DNA of 64,000 nt. Origin: Thermoleophilia bacterium. GTDB lineage: Bacteria; Actinomycetota; Thermoleophilia; Gaiellales; SKUG01. The notes below the pieces were generated by a model. The model was given only the letters and a program-made list of their open reading frames with translations. It did not search any database and had not been told where the DNA came from. How positions within the stretch are numbered: the stretch's first letter is position 1; each line of letters begins with the position of its first letter. Below are positions 7,192 through 15,996 of this stretch, piece after piece. The position numbers and the translations under genes were made by a program. The stretch spans positions 1 through 64,000 of the forward strand of contig JAOPYQ010000045.1 in assembly GCA_025964555.1 (NCBI GenBank), in the 5' to 3' direction.

Positions 7192-8691
7192 ATGTCACAC
7201 CCCGGTCAGTCACCCAACAAGCCCGCCCGCCGCGCCTCGCCCCGCGAACGCCTCGCCGTGGCCGCGAAGGCGCGCGCCGATGCGATCGCTGGGTCGAAGT
7301 CCGGCTCGGGCTCGACGGTGACGAATGCCGATGCCGCGGACATGGTGAGCGAAGGCTCCGCGCCGGACGCGGATGCCGCGACCGCGAGTGACGGTGCCGC
7401 CGCGCCCATCCGCACGCGCCGCACGCCCCGCATCGCGCCGCATGCCATGCGCCAGGCCAATCGCGCACGCCGCACGTGGTTCGCGTTCCTGTTCTTCCCG
7501 TTCTTCGCCATCTACCAGGTGCTCGACGCGTTCCGCGAGCTGCGCGACCGCATCGCCAGGGCTCGGGGCATCCAGCTGCAGGCCCGCCCGCCGTTCGCGC
7601 GGCCAGAGGGCATGCCGGCGCCGCAGGACCGGAGCGTCGCCGACATCGTGGACACGATCGGGTCGTTCCCGTTCCGCCCCGAGCGGATCTCCACCAACGC
7701 GGCGTTCTTTCGAGACCACGGTCCGGATGCGCTGGGCGCGCTGCTGAGCCCGAATCCGCAGATCACCACGATCCCACACCTGTATCCGCGCCCGTTCGAG
7801 CAGCGCCTGTTCGCCGGTCACGGCGGCGTGCAGCTCGCGGGCATGCAGGCGATGCATGCGCACCGTGGCCCGGCCGTCGTCATCTCCCACGGCCTGCTCA
7901 TGACCAAGAACTTCGACGCGATCATCCAGCTGTCGAAGCGTGCCTTCGAGCAGTGGGGGTTCCACGTGGTCACGGTCGACCTGCGCGGCTGGGGCCAGTC
8001 GGCGTGGACGACCGACGCGCCGGCGAGCGCCGGCTACCTGGAGGGTCGCGACATCGTCGAGATCTGTCGCGAGCTGCACCGCGACCCGCGCGTCACGAGC
8101 GTGGCCGGCATCGGCTACTCGCTCGGCGGCGCGAGCATGCTCAACGCCGCGCACGCGTCGAGCCTCGCAGGTGACCGTCCCCTCGATGGCGGCACGATCG
8201 CGGTGAGCCCGCCCACGGTCATCGATGTCGCCCTCGACCACATCTCGACCAAGCCGCACTGGCGCGATCCGTTCTTCGGGCTCTGGCACGTGTTCCAGGC
8301 GGCGATCAAGGGAACCGTCCGTCGCCGCGGCCTGTCGCCTGACATCGCCACGTGGCGCGACCTCACGACCGCCCTGAGCGCGCCCTACTACGACATCCCG
8401 ATGGACGAGTTCTGCGCGCGTGCGAGCGCCGCGAACTTTGCGCACGAGATCACGCAGCCCGTGCTCGCGATCCACGCCGCGGACGACTTCCTCGTTCCGG
8501 TTCAACACGCGTACGCGCTGCAGGACGCGGTGGTCGACAACCCGTGGGTGCACGTCGACGTCCGCGACGTCGGCGCGCATGTCTCGTTCGGTGCCGTCGA
8601 CCCCTCGTGGTACTACTCGACGCTGCGACGCTGGGTCGAGTACTGGGCGACGGAACCGAACCAGCCGCCCGAGGACGCACCGATCGACTGA
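7192..8691 (+). CDS. Alpha/beta hydrolase with long N-terminal extension
   Basis: A 499-residue protein. The first 90 residues are Ala/Ser-rich and probably disordered. A hydrophobic segment at about 96-110 (WFAFLFFPFFAIYQVL) may anchor it to the membrane. The alpha/beta-hydrolase core follows: oxyanion region ISHGLLMTKNFD, VDLRGWGQS, nucleophile elbow GYSLGG (S310), acid in HAADDFLVP (D431 or D432) and base H463 in VGAHVSFG. The core resembles the YheT-like group of esterases. Lipid or ester hydrolysis at the membrane is likely; the substrate is unknown. It follows the TetR gene by 49 nt and may be its target. Confidence 0.9.
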   Translation: MSHPGQSPNKPARRASPRERLAVAAKARADAIAGSKSGSGSTVTNADAADMVSEGSAPDADAATASDGAAAPIRTRRTPRIAPHAMRQANRARRTWFAFLFFPFFAIYQVLDAFRELRDRIARARGIQLQARPPFARPEGMPAPQDRSVADIVDTIGSFPFRPERISTNAAFFRDHGPDALGALLSPNPQITTIPHLYPRPFEQRLFAGHGGVQLAGMQAMHAHRGPAVVISHGLLMTKNFDAIIQLSKRAFEQWGFHVVTVDLRGWGQSAWTTDAPASAGYLEGRDIVEICRELHRDPRVTSVAGIGYSLGGASMLNAAHASSLAGDRPLDGGTIAVSPPTVIDVALDHISTKPHWRDPFFGLWHVFQAAIKGTVRRRGLSPDIATWRDLTTALSAPYYDIPMDEFCARASAANFAHEITQPVLAIHAADDFLVPVQHAYALQDAVVDNPWVHVDVRDVGAHVSFGAVDPSWYYSTLRRWVEYWATEPNQPPEDAPID

Positions 8692-8734
8692 TCGCGGTAC
8701 CGACGAGCCCGCTGTTCAACCGTCGAGCCGCGCG

Positions 8735-10426
8735 CTAGCGAGCTCCGAACGCGACCGTGTCATTCGCGGCGCGCAGATCGGGCGTGGAGGAATCCGCGTG
8801 TACCCGGATCGGAAGCGGCCCGCTGGATGCGGTGCCGCGAAGCTGCAGGTCGGCGTGGTCGGAGACGAGCAGCCGCGACAGCGTGCACGCGACGCGAGTT
8901 CGTGCCGCCGATGCACGTACTCGGCAGGCTCCGCCGGGAAGCGCGGCGCGGACCTGACTGACACCCGCCGGCAGGTCGGCGACGAGCACGACGCGCATGG
9001 CCGCCAGCGGACCAAGTGATCGAATCCTGACCCGAGCCGTGAACGTCTCGGACTGTCGCTCGAGTCCGAGCTTCGACACCGCGAGGTCGCCGACGTCGGT
9101 GCGGTAGCGGCGGAACTGCTGGTGCTCCTCGCTCAGGTCGTGAACCACCAGCCCGCCGAGGGAGTCGAGCACCGCGACGATGCCCGAGATGCGCCCGATG
9201 TCGACGCGACCGCCGACCCCGAACTCGGGATCGGGGGTTCCGTCGAGCAGGTAGCGGTGCACGCTCGGCGGAGGCAGCTGGTCGCCGTTCTCCCGGGAGA
9301 CCATCGTGACGAGCCGGCCTCGATGCAGCGTCAGGAGCGGCATGACGTCGCCTTCCGCGCGCGGGGGACGGATCGTCGCGACCTTCACGACGCCGTCGTC
9401 ACCGAACGTCGGGTCGAGGGTCCCGTCCAGCCGCAGCGCGACGATGCCCACCTGCGTGACGGTCGTGATGTTCGTGCCGTGGCCCGGCACCTCCTCGCGC
9501 GTGATCGTGTCGACGTACCGCTTCGCGATGATGCGCCCGTCAGGCAGCTGCAGCGTCGGGACGATGCTCGATCCCCCGGTCTGGTCAGAGAATGAGCCGG
9601 TGGCGAGCAGCCCGCCGGTGCCCCACGTCGTGTCGAAGGTCTCGGTCCGGATGTTGATGCGTGCGACGCGCTCGGTGCGAGCCGCATCCGATCCGCGGGA
9701 CCGCATGAGCAGCGACCCGCCCGCCAACGGCACGGTCCGGAAGCAGCTCGAGATCGCGAGTGGCAACGCCGCGGGCGGCTGCGTGCGCGTCCACCCCTGC
9801 TCGCCCACGGACGTGTCCGGCACGCCGCGCTCGGTGATGTGCAGGAGGTTGAGGGCGCGTTGTCCGTCGAGCACCAGGATCGTGAACCCGCGCGACGTCG
9901 GCCAGCCGCCGCAGACCTCGTCGTCGCGATCGCCGTCGGTCGGGTCCGCGTCCCACGGCGCGATGAGCCACAGTTCGCTCACGCCGTTGCTGCCCCACGT
10001 GCGATCGATCGTTCCGTCGGCGCGGTAGCGACGCAGCTCGACGTTGGATCGCCACCCGAGCTCGCGCGTGTAGACCCGGCGATCCGTCAGGAACTCCTGG
10101 CCGTCGAAGAGCAGCAGGTGCTGGCGCGCCGTGAGGTCGAGCAGTCCGTCGCCCGAGAACGAGCGATCGGGTCGACCACTCAGGTCGAGCTGGCGCAGGC
10201 GACGGATGTCGTCGTTGGGATCGAACGTCCCGTTGGTGTCGCCGGTCGAGAACAGGATCGCTCCGTCCGGTCGCACGAGCTCGACCTTGAGGCCGTTCGC
10301 GTCGGGGATCGGTGGGTGGGTCCATGTCCGGTCCACGGGTGCCGTGACGGCGTGCGCCGCAGCAGCGGGCGCGAGCGCGCACGCAGCGACGAACAGGAAC
10401 AGCGCGAGGCGGTGGACGATCGGCAT
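8735..10426 (-). CDS. Secreted delta-60-repeat beta-propeller-like protein
   Basis: A 563-residue exported protein. The signal peptide spans MPIVHRLALFLFVAA to the AAAHA cleavage region. The body holds delta-60 repeats, recognisable from D.tfG.dG-type motifs such as DPTFGDDGVV, DPEFGVGGRV and DRSFSGDGLL, which in known cases build a beta-propeller. The last 110 residues form a DUF11-like beta-sandwich (FTARVRIRSLGPLAAMRVVL). The start is set at 10426, where the signal peptide begins and GGAG lies upstream; an in-frame extension to 10564 has no support. A second protein of this kind is encoded at 40.5-42.3 kb. Its role at the cell surface is unknown. Confidence 0.88.
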   Translation of the reverse strand: MPIVHRLALFLFVAACALAPAAAAHAVTAPVDRTWTHPPIPDANGLKVELVRPDGAILFSTGDTNGTFDPNDDIRRLRQLDLSGRPDRSFSGDGLLDLTARQHLLLFDGQEFLTDRRVYTRELGWRSNVELRRYRADGTIDRTWGSNGVSELWLIAPWDADPTDGDRDDEVCGGWPTSRGFTILVLDGQRALNLLHITERGVPDTSVGEQGWTRTQPPAALPLAISSCFRTVPLAGGSLLMRSRGSDAARTERVARINIRTETFDTTWGTGGLLATGSFSDQTGGSSIVPTLQLPDGRIIAKRYVDTITREEVPGHGTNITTVTQVGIVALRLDGTLDPTFGDDGVVKVATIRPPRAEGDVMPLLTLHRGRLVTMVSRENGDQLPPPSVHRYLLDGTPDPEFGVGGRVDIGRISGIVAVLDSLGGLVVHDLSEEHQQFRRYRTDVGDLAVSKLGLERQSETFTARVRIRSLGPLAAMRVVLVADLPAGVSQVRAALPGGACRVRASAARTRVACTLSRLLVSDHADLQLRGTASSGPLPIRVHADSSTPDLRAANDTVAFGAR

Positions 10427-10517
10427 GGTGGCTCCATCGGCAGCGGTCGAACCATCCGACACCGCGTGTCGTGGATGCGGTCGCGTCAGGCGCGCGCCGT
10501 CCTGCGTCGTCGCGACG

Positions 10518-12086
10518 TCACGCCGCCTCGCGCTCCAGGTCGACCTCGACGAGCTTGCCGTCAACCGCGGCAGGAAGCATCGGCACGTCGGGCGCGGCGG
10601 GAGCCGGCGGACCGGCGGGCGTCGGCGCGTGGATGCGCACCGCTTCGGCCTCGACCTCGCTGAGCGCCTGGTGCTTCGCGACCTCGACCTCGAAGTCGGT
10701 CTGCTTGCCGCGCTGGTAGTCCGCGTCGGCGACGATGAGGATGCGCTTGAAGGCGTTCGTGCAGTCGGCGTCGAGCTGGGTGCCGCGGCACTCCGGAAGG
10801 ATCGACATCGCCTTCTCGGTGGGCATGCCGTCGCGGTAGGGACGGTCGGTCGTCATCGCCGAGTAGGTGTCGGCGACGGAGATCATGCGGCTGATCGCCG
10901 GGATCGCCTCGCCCTCGAGCTTGTCGGGGTAGCCGCGCCCGTCGATGCGCTCGTGGTGGTAGCGCACGAGGATCGCGATGTCCTTGTACAGGTCGACTTC
11001 GCCCAGGATGTCGGCACCCATCGCGGCGTGCGTCTTCATGAGCTCGTATTCCTCGTCGTCGAGCGGCGACTGCTTGTTGAGCACGCGGCCGGGGACGCCG
11101 ATCTTGCCGATGTCGTGGAGCAGGCCGGCCAGGTGGGCGAGGCGCACGGTCTCGTCGTCGAAGCCCATCTCGCGCGCGATGTCGCGCGTGTAGACGGCGA
11201 CCGCCGCGGAGTGGCCGGCGGTGTAGGCGTCGCGCGTGTCGAGTGCGCGGACCATGGCGGCGGCGAACTGCAGGTTGGTGCGCGCGAGGATCTGCGCCTT
11301 CTCGGCGAGCTCGTCGCGCATCTCGAGGGTGCGTCGGAACAGGCCGTGGAAGTAGTTGGCGGCAAGCAGGGGCACGAGTACGAGTGGGATCACGATGGAA
11401 CCGAACGAGCGCATGGCAATGAGCAGCACGAGCACGATGGGGGCGGCGAGCAGGAACGTGGCGGCGGCAGTGAGCACCGCGAGCGCGATGTACTCGCGCA
11501 TGGTGCTGAGGCGCAGGCCGATGATGACCATCCACGCAGTCGCGACGTTGCCGAGCAGCAACACACCGGACGCGACCGACGCGACGAGGGCCAAGGTTCC
11601 GATGTCGCCCGAGCCGGCGGCATCTGCGGCGATCGCGTTGACCGCGAGCCCTGCGAGGGTGAGCGTGACGACCTCGTTCGATCCGGCTGCGACGTAGCCA
11701 CGCCAGGTGGGGTACGTCGTCGCAAGCACGGCCAGACCGATCAGGGGCGCCTGCTCCGGGAACAGGATCGCGGCAGGAAGCGTGGCAGCCCACTCGCTGC
11801 CGACCATCATCGTGCCGAGGTGGATCTCGGATCGCACCGCGACGAGCGCGGCGCCGGCGAGCAGGCCGAATGCAATGAGCCCGTCCACCGGGAGATCACC
11901 CATGGCGAGCAGCGAGCGCAGCACGCAGAATGCCGCCACGAGCGGCATGACGCCGAGGGCCAGCACGATGAGGGCGCGGCGAGGCGGCAGGGGATCTGGA
12001 TGCGTGGGCGTCACACGCGGGGTGTCGGCAGGCCCCGAAGTGAACTTGAGCAGGTCTTGTGCCTGCATACGAGAACGGGCCGGCAT
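10518..12086 (-). CDS. Membrane-bound HD-GYP domain phosphodiesterase
   Basis: A 522-residue protein. About eight hydrophobic segments (roughly 38-245) form a membrane sensor region. The HD-GYP domain follows (about 265-460) with all signature groups: H324-D325 in LLHDIGKIGVPGRVL and HHERIDGRGYP at 377-387, ending in intact GYP. HD-GYP proteins hydrolyse cyclic di-GMP to pGpG/GMP. The C-terminal tail is Pro/Ala-rich and ends in acidic residues. Its ATG at 12086 lies 36 nt downstream of the stop of a 26-residue peptide gene; a second in-frame ATG at 12068 is possible. The ligand of the membrane part is unknown. Confidence 0.93.
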   Translation of the reverse strand: MPARSRMQAQDLLKFTSGPADTPRVTPTHPDPLPPRRALIVLALGVMPLVAAFCVLRSLLAMGDLPVDGLIAFGLLAGAALVAVRSEIHLGTMMVGSEWAATLPAAILFPEQAPLIGLAVLATTYPTWRGYVAAGSNEVVTLTLAGLAVNAIAADAAGSGDIGTLALVASVASGVLLLGNVATAWMVIIGLRLSTMREYIALAVLTAAATFLLAAPIVLVLLIAMRSFGSIVIPLVLVPLLAANYFHGLFRRTLEMRDELAEKAQILARTNLQFAAAMVRALDTRDAYTAGHSAAVAVYTRDIAREMGFDDETVRLAHLAGLLHDIGKIGVPGRVLNKQSPLDDEEYELMKTHAAMGADILGEVDLYKDIAILVRYHHERIDGRGYPDKLEGEAIPAISRMISVADTYSAMTTDRPYRDGMPTEKAMSILPECRGTQLDADCTNAFKRILIVADADYQRGKQTDFEVEVAKHQALSEVEAEAVRIHAPTPAGPPAPAAPDVPMLPAAVDGKLVEVDLEREAA

Positions 12087-12122
12087 GAGAGCCGACCCGT
12101 CCGAACACGCTGTGCGGATGCC

Positions 12123-12203
12123 TCAGGCAGCGCCGCGGATGCCACCCATCACGGCTGCGAGCGAGGCGAAGGTGGTGGCGAGAGCGATAAGTCGGATCTT
12201 CAT
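12123..12203 (-). CDS. 26-residue signal-peptide-like micropeptide upstream of HD-GYP gene
   Basis: The frame begins MKIRLIALATTFASLAAVM and ends GGIRGAA. It has a basic start, a hydrophobic core and small residues at the end, so it looks like a bare signal peptide or a tiny exported peptide. A strong AAGGAG Shine-Dalgarno lies 6 nt upstream of its ATG, which is unusual in a window where many genes look leaderless. The HD-GYP gene follows on the same strand after 36 nt, so the two are probably co-transcribed. It could be a signalling peptide, a membrane micropeptide or a leader controlling translation of the kinase-like neighbour; none is proven. Confidence 0.55.
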   Translation of the reverse strand: MKIRLIALATTFASLAAVMGGIRGAA

Positions 12204-12565
12204 GATGTTCTCCTTGGTGCCTTCCGGAGCTACTGGTGCGGCTCCGCGATAGGACCGTGATACGACGCCATCGAACCTGCTGCAAGGCCTCCTGCCGATC
12301 CCGTGGGATGGGCCATCCGGCACTTGACGGATTCGCTGCGACGCCGTAACGGTCGTTACCGGTCTGTCGCCAATTCGACCACGAATGTCACGGTTCCGCC
12401 AGTTTTCCGACAACAAATTAACGGACCCCTTACAAGCGCGAATCTTGGCCGCAATCCGAGATCGACGCCAGTACGCGGGATCGGGCGTCGAGCTTCCATC
12501 ACCGGCGGAAGAGCCGTTCTGGGACGACGCCTACTCGGACCGAAAGATGGCCCGGTGGAGCTTCG
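12204..12565 (-). other. AT-richer intergenic region with operator-like palindrome
   Basis: This region separates the micropeptide/HD-GYP unit from the acyl-CoA dehydrogenase gene. The part around 12370-12450 is clearly lower in GC than its surroundings. At 12346-12359 there is a perfect palindrome, GTAACG-GT-CGTTAC, suitable as a dimeric regulator site. I see no convincing gene; short plus-strand frames here lack coding character. Confidence 0.4.
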
Positions 12566-13783
12566 TCAGGCTCCGACGGGGGCGAGCGAACGGTGGAGGT
12601 CCGCCGGAGCGCCCTTGCCGTTGAGCTCGCGCCAGCCGAGCGCGTGCTCGGCCTGCATCATCTTGTGGATCTGGGTCGTGCCCTCGTAGATGATCGGCGC
12701 GCGGCTGTTCCTGAAGAAGCGCGCGATGCCGGTCTCTTCGTCGAAGCCCATCGCGCCGTGGATCTGCAGGGCGTTGTGCGCGGAGCGGAACGCGGCCTCG
12801 GTCGCGATCCACTTGGCGAGGCTCGTCTCGCGCGTGTTGCGAACGCCGGCGTTCTTGGCCCACGCCGCCTTCCACACGAGCAGGCGGCTCATCTCATAGT
12901 CGGCGGCCATCTGCGCGATGAAGTCCTGCACGAACTGGTGCGTGCCGATCTTCTTGCCCATCGTCTCGCGCTCGTTGGCGTACTTGGTGGATGCCTCCAG
13001 GCACGCGCGGATCACGCCGACCGCGCCAGCCGCCACGGTGAAGCGGCCGTGATCGAGCGAGTACATCGCAATCTTGAAGCCTTCGCCCTCGGCGCCGATG
13101 AGGCGGTCTGCCGGCAGGCGAGCGTCCGAGAAGAACAGGCTGCTCGTGTCGCCCGCCCACACGCCGAGCTTGTGGTCGTAGAGCTGGGTGGAGACGCCCT
13201 CGTCGTGCTTGAGGTCGACGACGAACGCCGAGATGCCCTTGTGCGCCGCCGCTGGGTCGGTCTTGGCAAACACGAGCGCGTGGTCGGCGGTCGTGCCGAA
13301 GCTGATCCAGCTCTTCTCGCCGTTGAGCACGTACGTGCCGTCGCCCTGCTTGATGGCAGTGGTCTTCATCGCGGCGACGTCCGAGCCGGCGTCGGGCTCG
13401 GTCAGGCCGAAGCAGGCGAGCTTCTCGCCGGTCGCCTGCGGGCGCAGCCACCGCTCCTTCTGCTCGTCGTTGGCATTGCCGAGCAGCGACAGCGAGTTGA
13501 GGCCGACGTGCACGCTGATGAGCGTGCGCAGCGCCGCCTCGCCGCGCTCGATCTCCTCGCAGATGAGCGCCTCCGCGATGAAGTCGAGGCCCGCGCCACC
13601 CCACTCCGTGGGAATCGGCGCGCCGAGGATGCCGAGCTCGCGCATCCCGTCGATGAGCGACATGTCGAGCTTGTGCTCCATGTCGTTCTGGACGGCGACG
13701 GGCAGGACCCGCTCGTCGACGAAGCTTCGGACGGCGTCCTGGATGTGCTGCTGCTCTTCGGTGAGCGAGAGGTCGATGGCCAT
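12566..13783 (-). CDS. Acyl-CoA dehydrogenase
   Basis: A 405-residue FAD enzyme that oxidises acyl-CoA to trans-2-enoyl-CoA in beta-oxidation. The N-terminal helical domain starts MAIDLSLTEEQQHIQDAV. The middle domain has FGLTEPDAGSD and GEKSWISFGTTAD. The C-terminal domain has the FAD/dimer motif QIHGAMGFDEE and RAPIIYEGTTQI, where the Glu of YEGT is at the catalytic-base position of medium-chain enzymes. The start at 13783 follows TAGGCT-N7 and gives a normal family length; the much longer in-frame extension upstream crosses repeats and is not coding. Chain-length preference cannot be read from sequence. Confidence 0.95.
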   Translation of the reverse strand: MAIDLSLTEEQQHIQDAVRSFVDERVLPVAVQNDMEHKLDMSLIDGMRELGILGAPIPTEWGGAGLDFIAEALICEEIERGEAALRTLISVHVGLNSLSLLGNANDEQKERWLRPQATGEKLACFGLTEPDAGSDVAAMKTTAIKQGDGTYVLNGEKSWISFGTTADHALVFAKTDPAAAHKGISAFVVDLKHDEGVSTQLYDHKLGVWAGDTSSLFFSDARLPADRLIGAEGEGFKIAMYSLDHGRFTVAAGAVGVIRACLEASTKYANERETMGKKIGTHQFVQDFIAQMAADYEMSRLLVWKAAWAKNAGVRNTRETSLAKWIATEAAFRSAHNALQIHGAMGFDEETGIARFFRNSRAPIIYEGTTQIHKMMQAEHALGWRELNGKGAPADLHRSLAPVGA

Positions 13784-13790
13784 GGGCGCG

Positions 13791-13796
13791 AGCCTA
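13791..13796 (-). promoter_or_regulatory. -10-like hexamer of the acyl-CoA dehydrogenase gene
   Basis: TAGGCT on the minus strand, 7 nt before the ATG. Confidence 0.45.
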
Positions 13797-13933
13797 TCGC
13801 GCGCGTGCAGGTGGGGCCGCCGTGGGGCCGCCGGATCGGCGCGCTGGCTCAGGGTCGCGCGCACCCGCGAGACCAGGCGTTCGCGCAGCGACGGGTCGCC
13901 TGCTCCCGCGGTGGTCCGGGGTGCGAGTGCGCC

Positions 13934-14035
13934 GAGCGTGCAGAGCGTCGCAATTGTCGGGCGCTGTGCACGCTCGCCGCGAGGACAGGTCCCGAGCGAG
14001 CTGAGCGCAGCGAACATCGAACGCTGCGCACGCTC
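13934..14035. repeat. Two consecutive long intergenic hairpins of related sequence
   Basis: The space between the acyl-CoA dehydrogenase and the HETHH protein gene holds two similar hairpins. The first pairs 13934-13947 with 13962-13975, 13 of 14 positions matching. The second spans 13998-14035 with a GCGCAGCG/CGCTGCGC core. Both share GAGCGTGC-type arms and are about 60 nt apart, so they look like tandem copies of one mobile-repeat-like element. They may stabilise or terminate the message. No gene is visible in 13797-14079. Confidence 0.6.
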
Positions 14036-14079
14036 GTCGCGCGCGGGCCTGCAGGCGAAGGACCCTGCGGGCGCAGGAC

Positions 14080-15294
14080 CTACAGGCCGAGGAAGTCCTT
14101 GATCTCGCCGAGCGTCGCCTTGCCGATGGTGGCCTTGCGGATGAGGTCGGCGAGCGCGGGTGCCTTGTCCGAGGCCAGGCCGTGCTCGGCCACGATCGCA
14201 TCGGCGACGCGGCGCGGGACGTACGACGCGGACCGCTTCTGGAGCAGGTCGAGCGCTTCTGCCTTGCCGGCCGTGGTGCGTCGGTCGATGCCCGCCATCT
14301 GCAGCAGCTCTCGCAGGAGCGCCGGACCGTCCGTGTAGCGACCCTTGGCCGTCTCGACCTGGTCCTTCGGAGCCTGGGGCAGGTGCTGTCGGTTCCATGC
14401 GGGCCAGTCGACGGCCTCGTGCCTGGTGTCGCGCGCGGGTCGCGCGGTGAGCGAGCAGTCCGCCTGTGCGCGGGCGACGGCGCCGCGGATGTCGCCCGGG
14501 GAGAGCACCTCCGGCACGGATTCCTCCATGACGGACGTCCACTCGGGGCCGCGGGGACCCATCGGGGAGATCGAGTGGTGGGTCTCGTGCAGCGCCGTGT
14601 CCCACGCCCACTTCGCGGCCCGCTCACGCTTCTCGACCGGCCGCAGCTGCGTCTGGTCGCCCGGCTGGATCCGATACAGCCCGATCGTCGACAGGAAGTC
14701 CCGCGACACGTCGGGCATGAGCACGATGTTGCCGTTGCCGTTCCAGGCGGCGGCGAACGCGACGTTCTCGGCTTCGCCCTGGGCGAGCTGCTTGGCGCCC
14801 TCGGCGGCGAACACCTTGCGCAGCTCGGTTCGCAGCTCGTCGCGGGAGAGCTTCGGGAACTGCTTCGCGGCCTCGTCGAGGTCCTTCCTGGTGGGCTCGA
14901 GCATCTGGTCGATCGAATGGCCCTCTCGCGTGGCGGTGTCCGCCCAGTTGAGGATCGAGACGCCCTTGGACGCGTGCTCGTCCGGCAGCAGCGTGACCGT
15001 CTTGAGGTCCTCGTTGCCCTGGTGGGCGTCGACGATCGAGGCGAAGCTGCGGATCGCCTTCTCGAGCGTGGCGCCGTCCTTCGTCTTGAAGAGGGCGACC
15101 GCCGCGGCGCTGTCCGGGACGACCTTCCGGCCCTCGATCGGACCCGTGCCCTCGAAGCGAACCCTGATCGAGCGGTCGATCTCGGACGCAACGGTGCCCT
15201 TGCCGATACGCGCGACCTGCATCTCGCGCGGCAGCAGGGACGCGGCCGAGGTCGGGGGCACGGGGGCTGAAGCGGTGACGGTGGAGAGCTGCAT
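14080..15294 (-). CDS. Unrecognised protein with HETHH zinc-metallopeptidase motif
   Basis: A 404-residue protein I cannot assign to a named family. The HETHH motif at 236-240, in WDTALHETHHSIS, is a perfect HExxH zinc site; acidic candidates for a third ligand lie at E251, E257/258 and E262 (EWTSVMEESVPEVL). It has no signal peptide or membrane helix. The N-terminus is low-complexity (MQLSTVTASAPVPPT) and could be a targeting tag. The C-terminal 100 residues are helical. The ATG at 15294 is chosen because sequence upstream is Pro/Gly-rich and non-conserved-looking. Peptidase activity is inferred from the motif alone. It could be a secreted effector, but no secretion or immunity gene adjoins it. 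Confidence 0.8.
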   Translation of the reverse strand: MQLSTVTASAPVPPTSAASLLPREMQVARIGKGTVASEIDRSIRVRFEGTGPIEGRKVVPDSAAAVALFKTKDGATLEKAIRSFASIVDAHQGNEDLKTVTLLPDEHASKGVSILNWADTATREGHSIDQMLEPTRKDLDEAAKQFPKLSRDELRTELRKVFAAEGAKQLAQGEAENVAFAAAWNGNGNIVLMPDVSRDFLSTIGLYRIQPGDQTQLRPVEKRERAAKWAWDTALHETHHSISPMGPRGPEWTSVMEESVPEVLSPGDIRGAVARAQADCSLTARPARDTRHEAVDWPAWNRQHLPQAPKDQVETAKGRYTDGPALLRELLQMAGIDRRTTAGKAEALDLLQKRSASYVPRRVADAIVAEHGLASDKAPALADLIRKATIGKATLGEIKDFLGL

Positions 15295-15508
15295 GGATGA
15301 ATGCTCCCCGACCACGACAGGTTCCTGCAGGGTCGAAAGCGCCGGCGGCCGTGGCGGACCGCGCCCGCGGCCGGGGGCGGCCGCGGAGGGCGCCACGCCG
15401 GCGAGATCCCCGACGCCATCGACGGTTCCCTGCGTTTCGATACGGCAGGGCGTGGAAAGCACCCTTCGCGAAGCTGCGGACTCGCACGAATCCGGCCCGC
15501 CTGCGAAT

Positions 15509-15530
15509 ATTGACTGACGGGTCAATCAAT
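15509..15530. promoter_or_regulatory. Imperfect palindrome between divergent genes
   Basis: ATTGACTGAC-GG-GTCAATCAAT is a 10-bp inverted repeat with one mismatch. It lies between the HETHH protein gene (minus) and the SCP2 gene (plus) and includes TTGAC-type -35 sequences on both strands, so it may be a shared promoter/operator. Confidence 0.4.
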
Positions 15531-15597
15531 GGTCCGCACGATGGAGGAACGGGCACCGGCATCCGGCCGGGGCCCTGACGGAGAGGGATCCCCGAAG

Positions 15598-15924
15598 ATG
15601 ACCGACACGCAGACCGTTGCCGACGTCATGCAGGAGATGCAGGGCAAGTTCAAGTCGGACAAGGCGACCGGCATGACCGAGACGTTCCAGTTCGACATCA
15701 CCGGCGACGGTGGTGGCCAGTGGAACGCCGTGATCAACGACGGCGAGGCGACCTTCAGCGAAGGCGTCGCAGCCGATCCCTCGGTGACGATCACCGCAGG
15801 AGCCGATGACTGGATTCGCATCGTGAACGGCCAGCTCAATCCGCAGATGGCGTTCATGACGGGCAAGATCAAGGTGAAGGGCAACATCGGCCTCGCCACC
15901 AAGCTCGGGTCGCTGTTCCTCTAG
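15598..15924 (+). CDS. SCP2 sterol-carrier-domain protein
   Basis: A 108-residue stand-alone SCP2 domain. The fold forms a hydrophobic tunnel that binds fatty acyl-CoA or sterol-like lipids. Typical features are the strand pair FQFDITGDGGGQWN, then DPSVTITAGADDWIRIVNGQ and the C-terminal MTGKIKVKGNIGLATKL. The start at 15598 (MTDTQTV) is preferred to 15529 because it begins the domain and has GAGAGG upstream. An acyl-CoA dehydrogenase gene follows after 72 nt on the same strand, so the pair may deliver and oxidise lipid substrates; that link is inference. Confidence 0.93.
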   Translation: MTDTQTVADVMQEMQGKFKSDKATGMTETFQFDITGDGGGQWNAVINDGEATFSEGVAADPSVTITAGADDWIRIVNGQLNPQMAFMTGKIKVKGNIGLATKLGSLFL

Positions 15925-15996
15925 GGACGCGCCCGGAAACGCTCCACCCCAACGCGCCGCGGCGTCTGCCGCGGCTTCCGCACGAGAGGACCCACA

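Noticed and set aside
12593-14338. 581-codon plus-strand open frame
   Set aside because: Antisense to the acyl-CoA dehydrogenase, and it crosses the tandem hairpins. No recognisable domain.
13784-14611. Upstream extension of the acyl-CoA dehydrogenase
   Set aside because: It passes through intergenic hairpins and the HETHH protein gene on another frame. The enzyme is complete from 13783.
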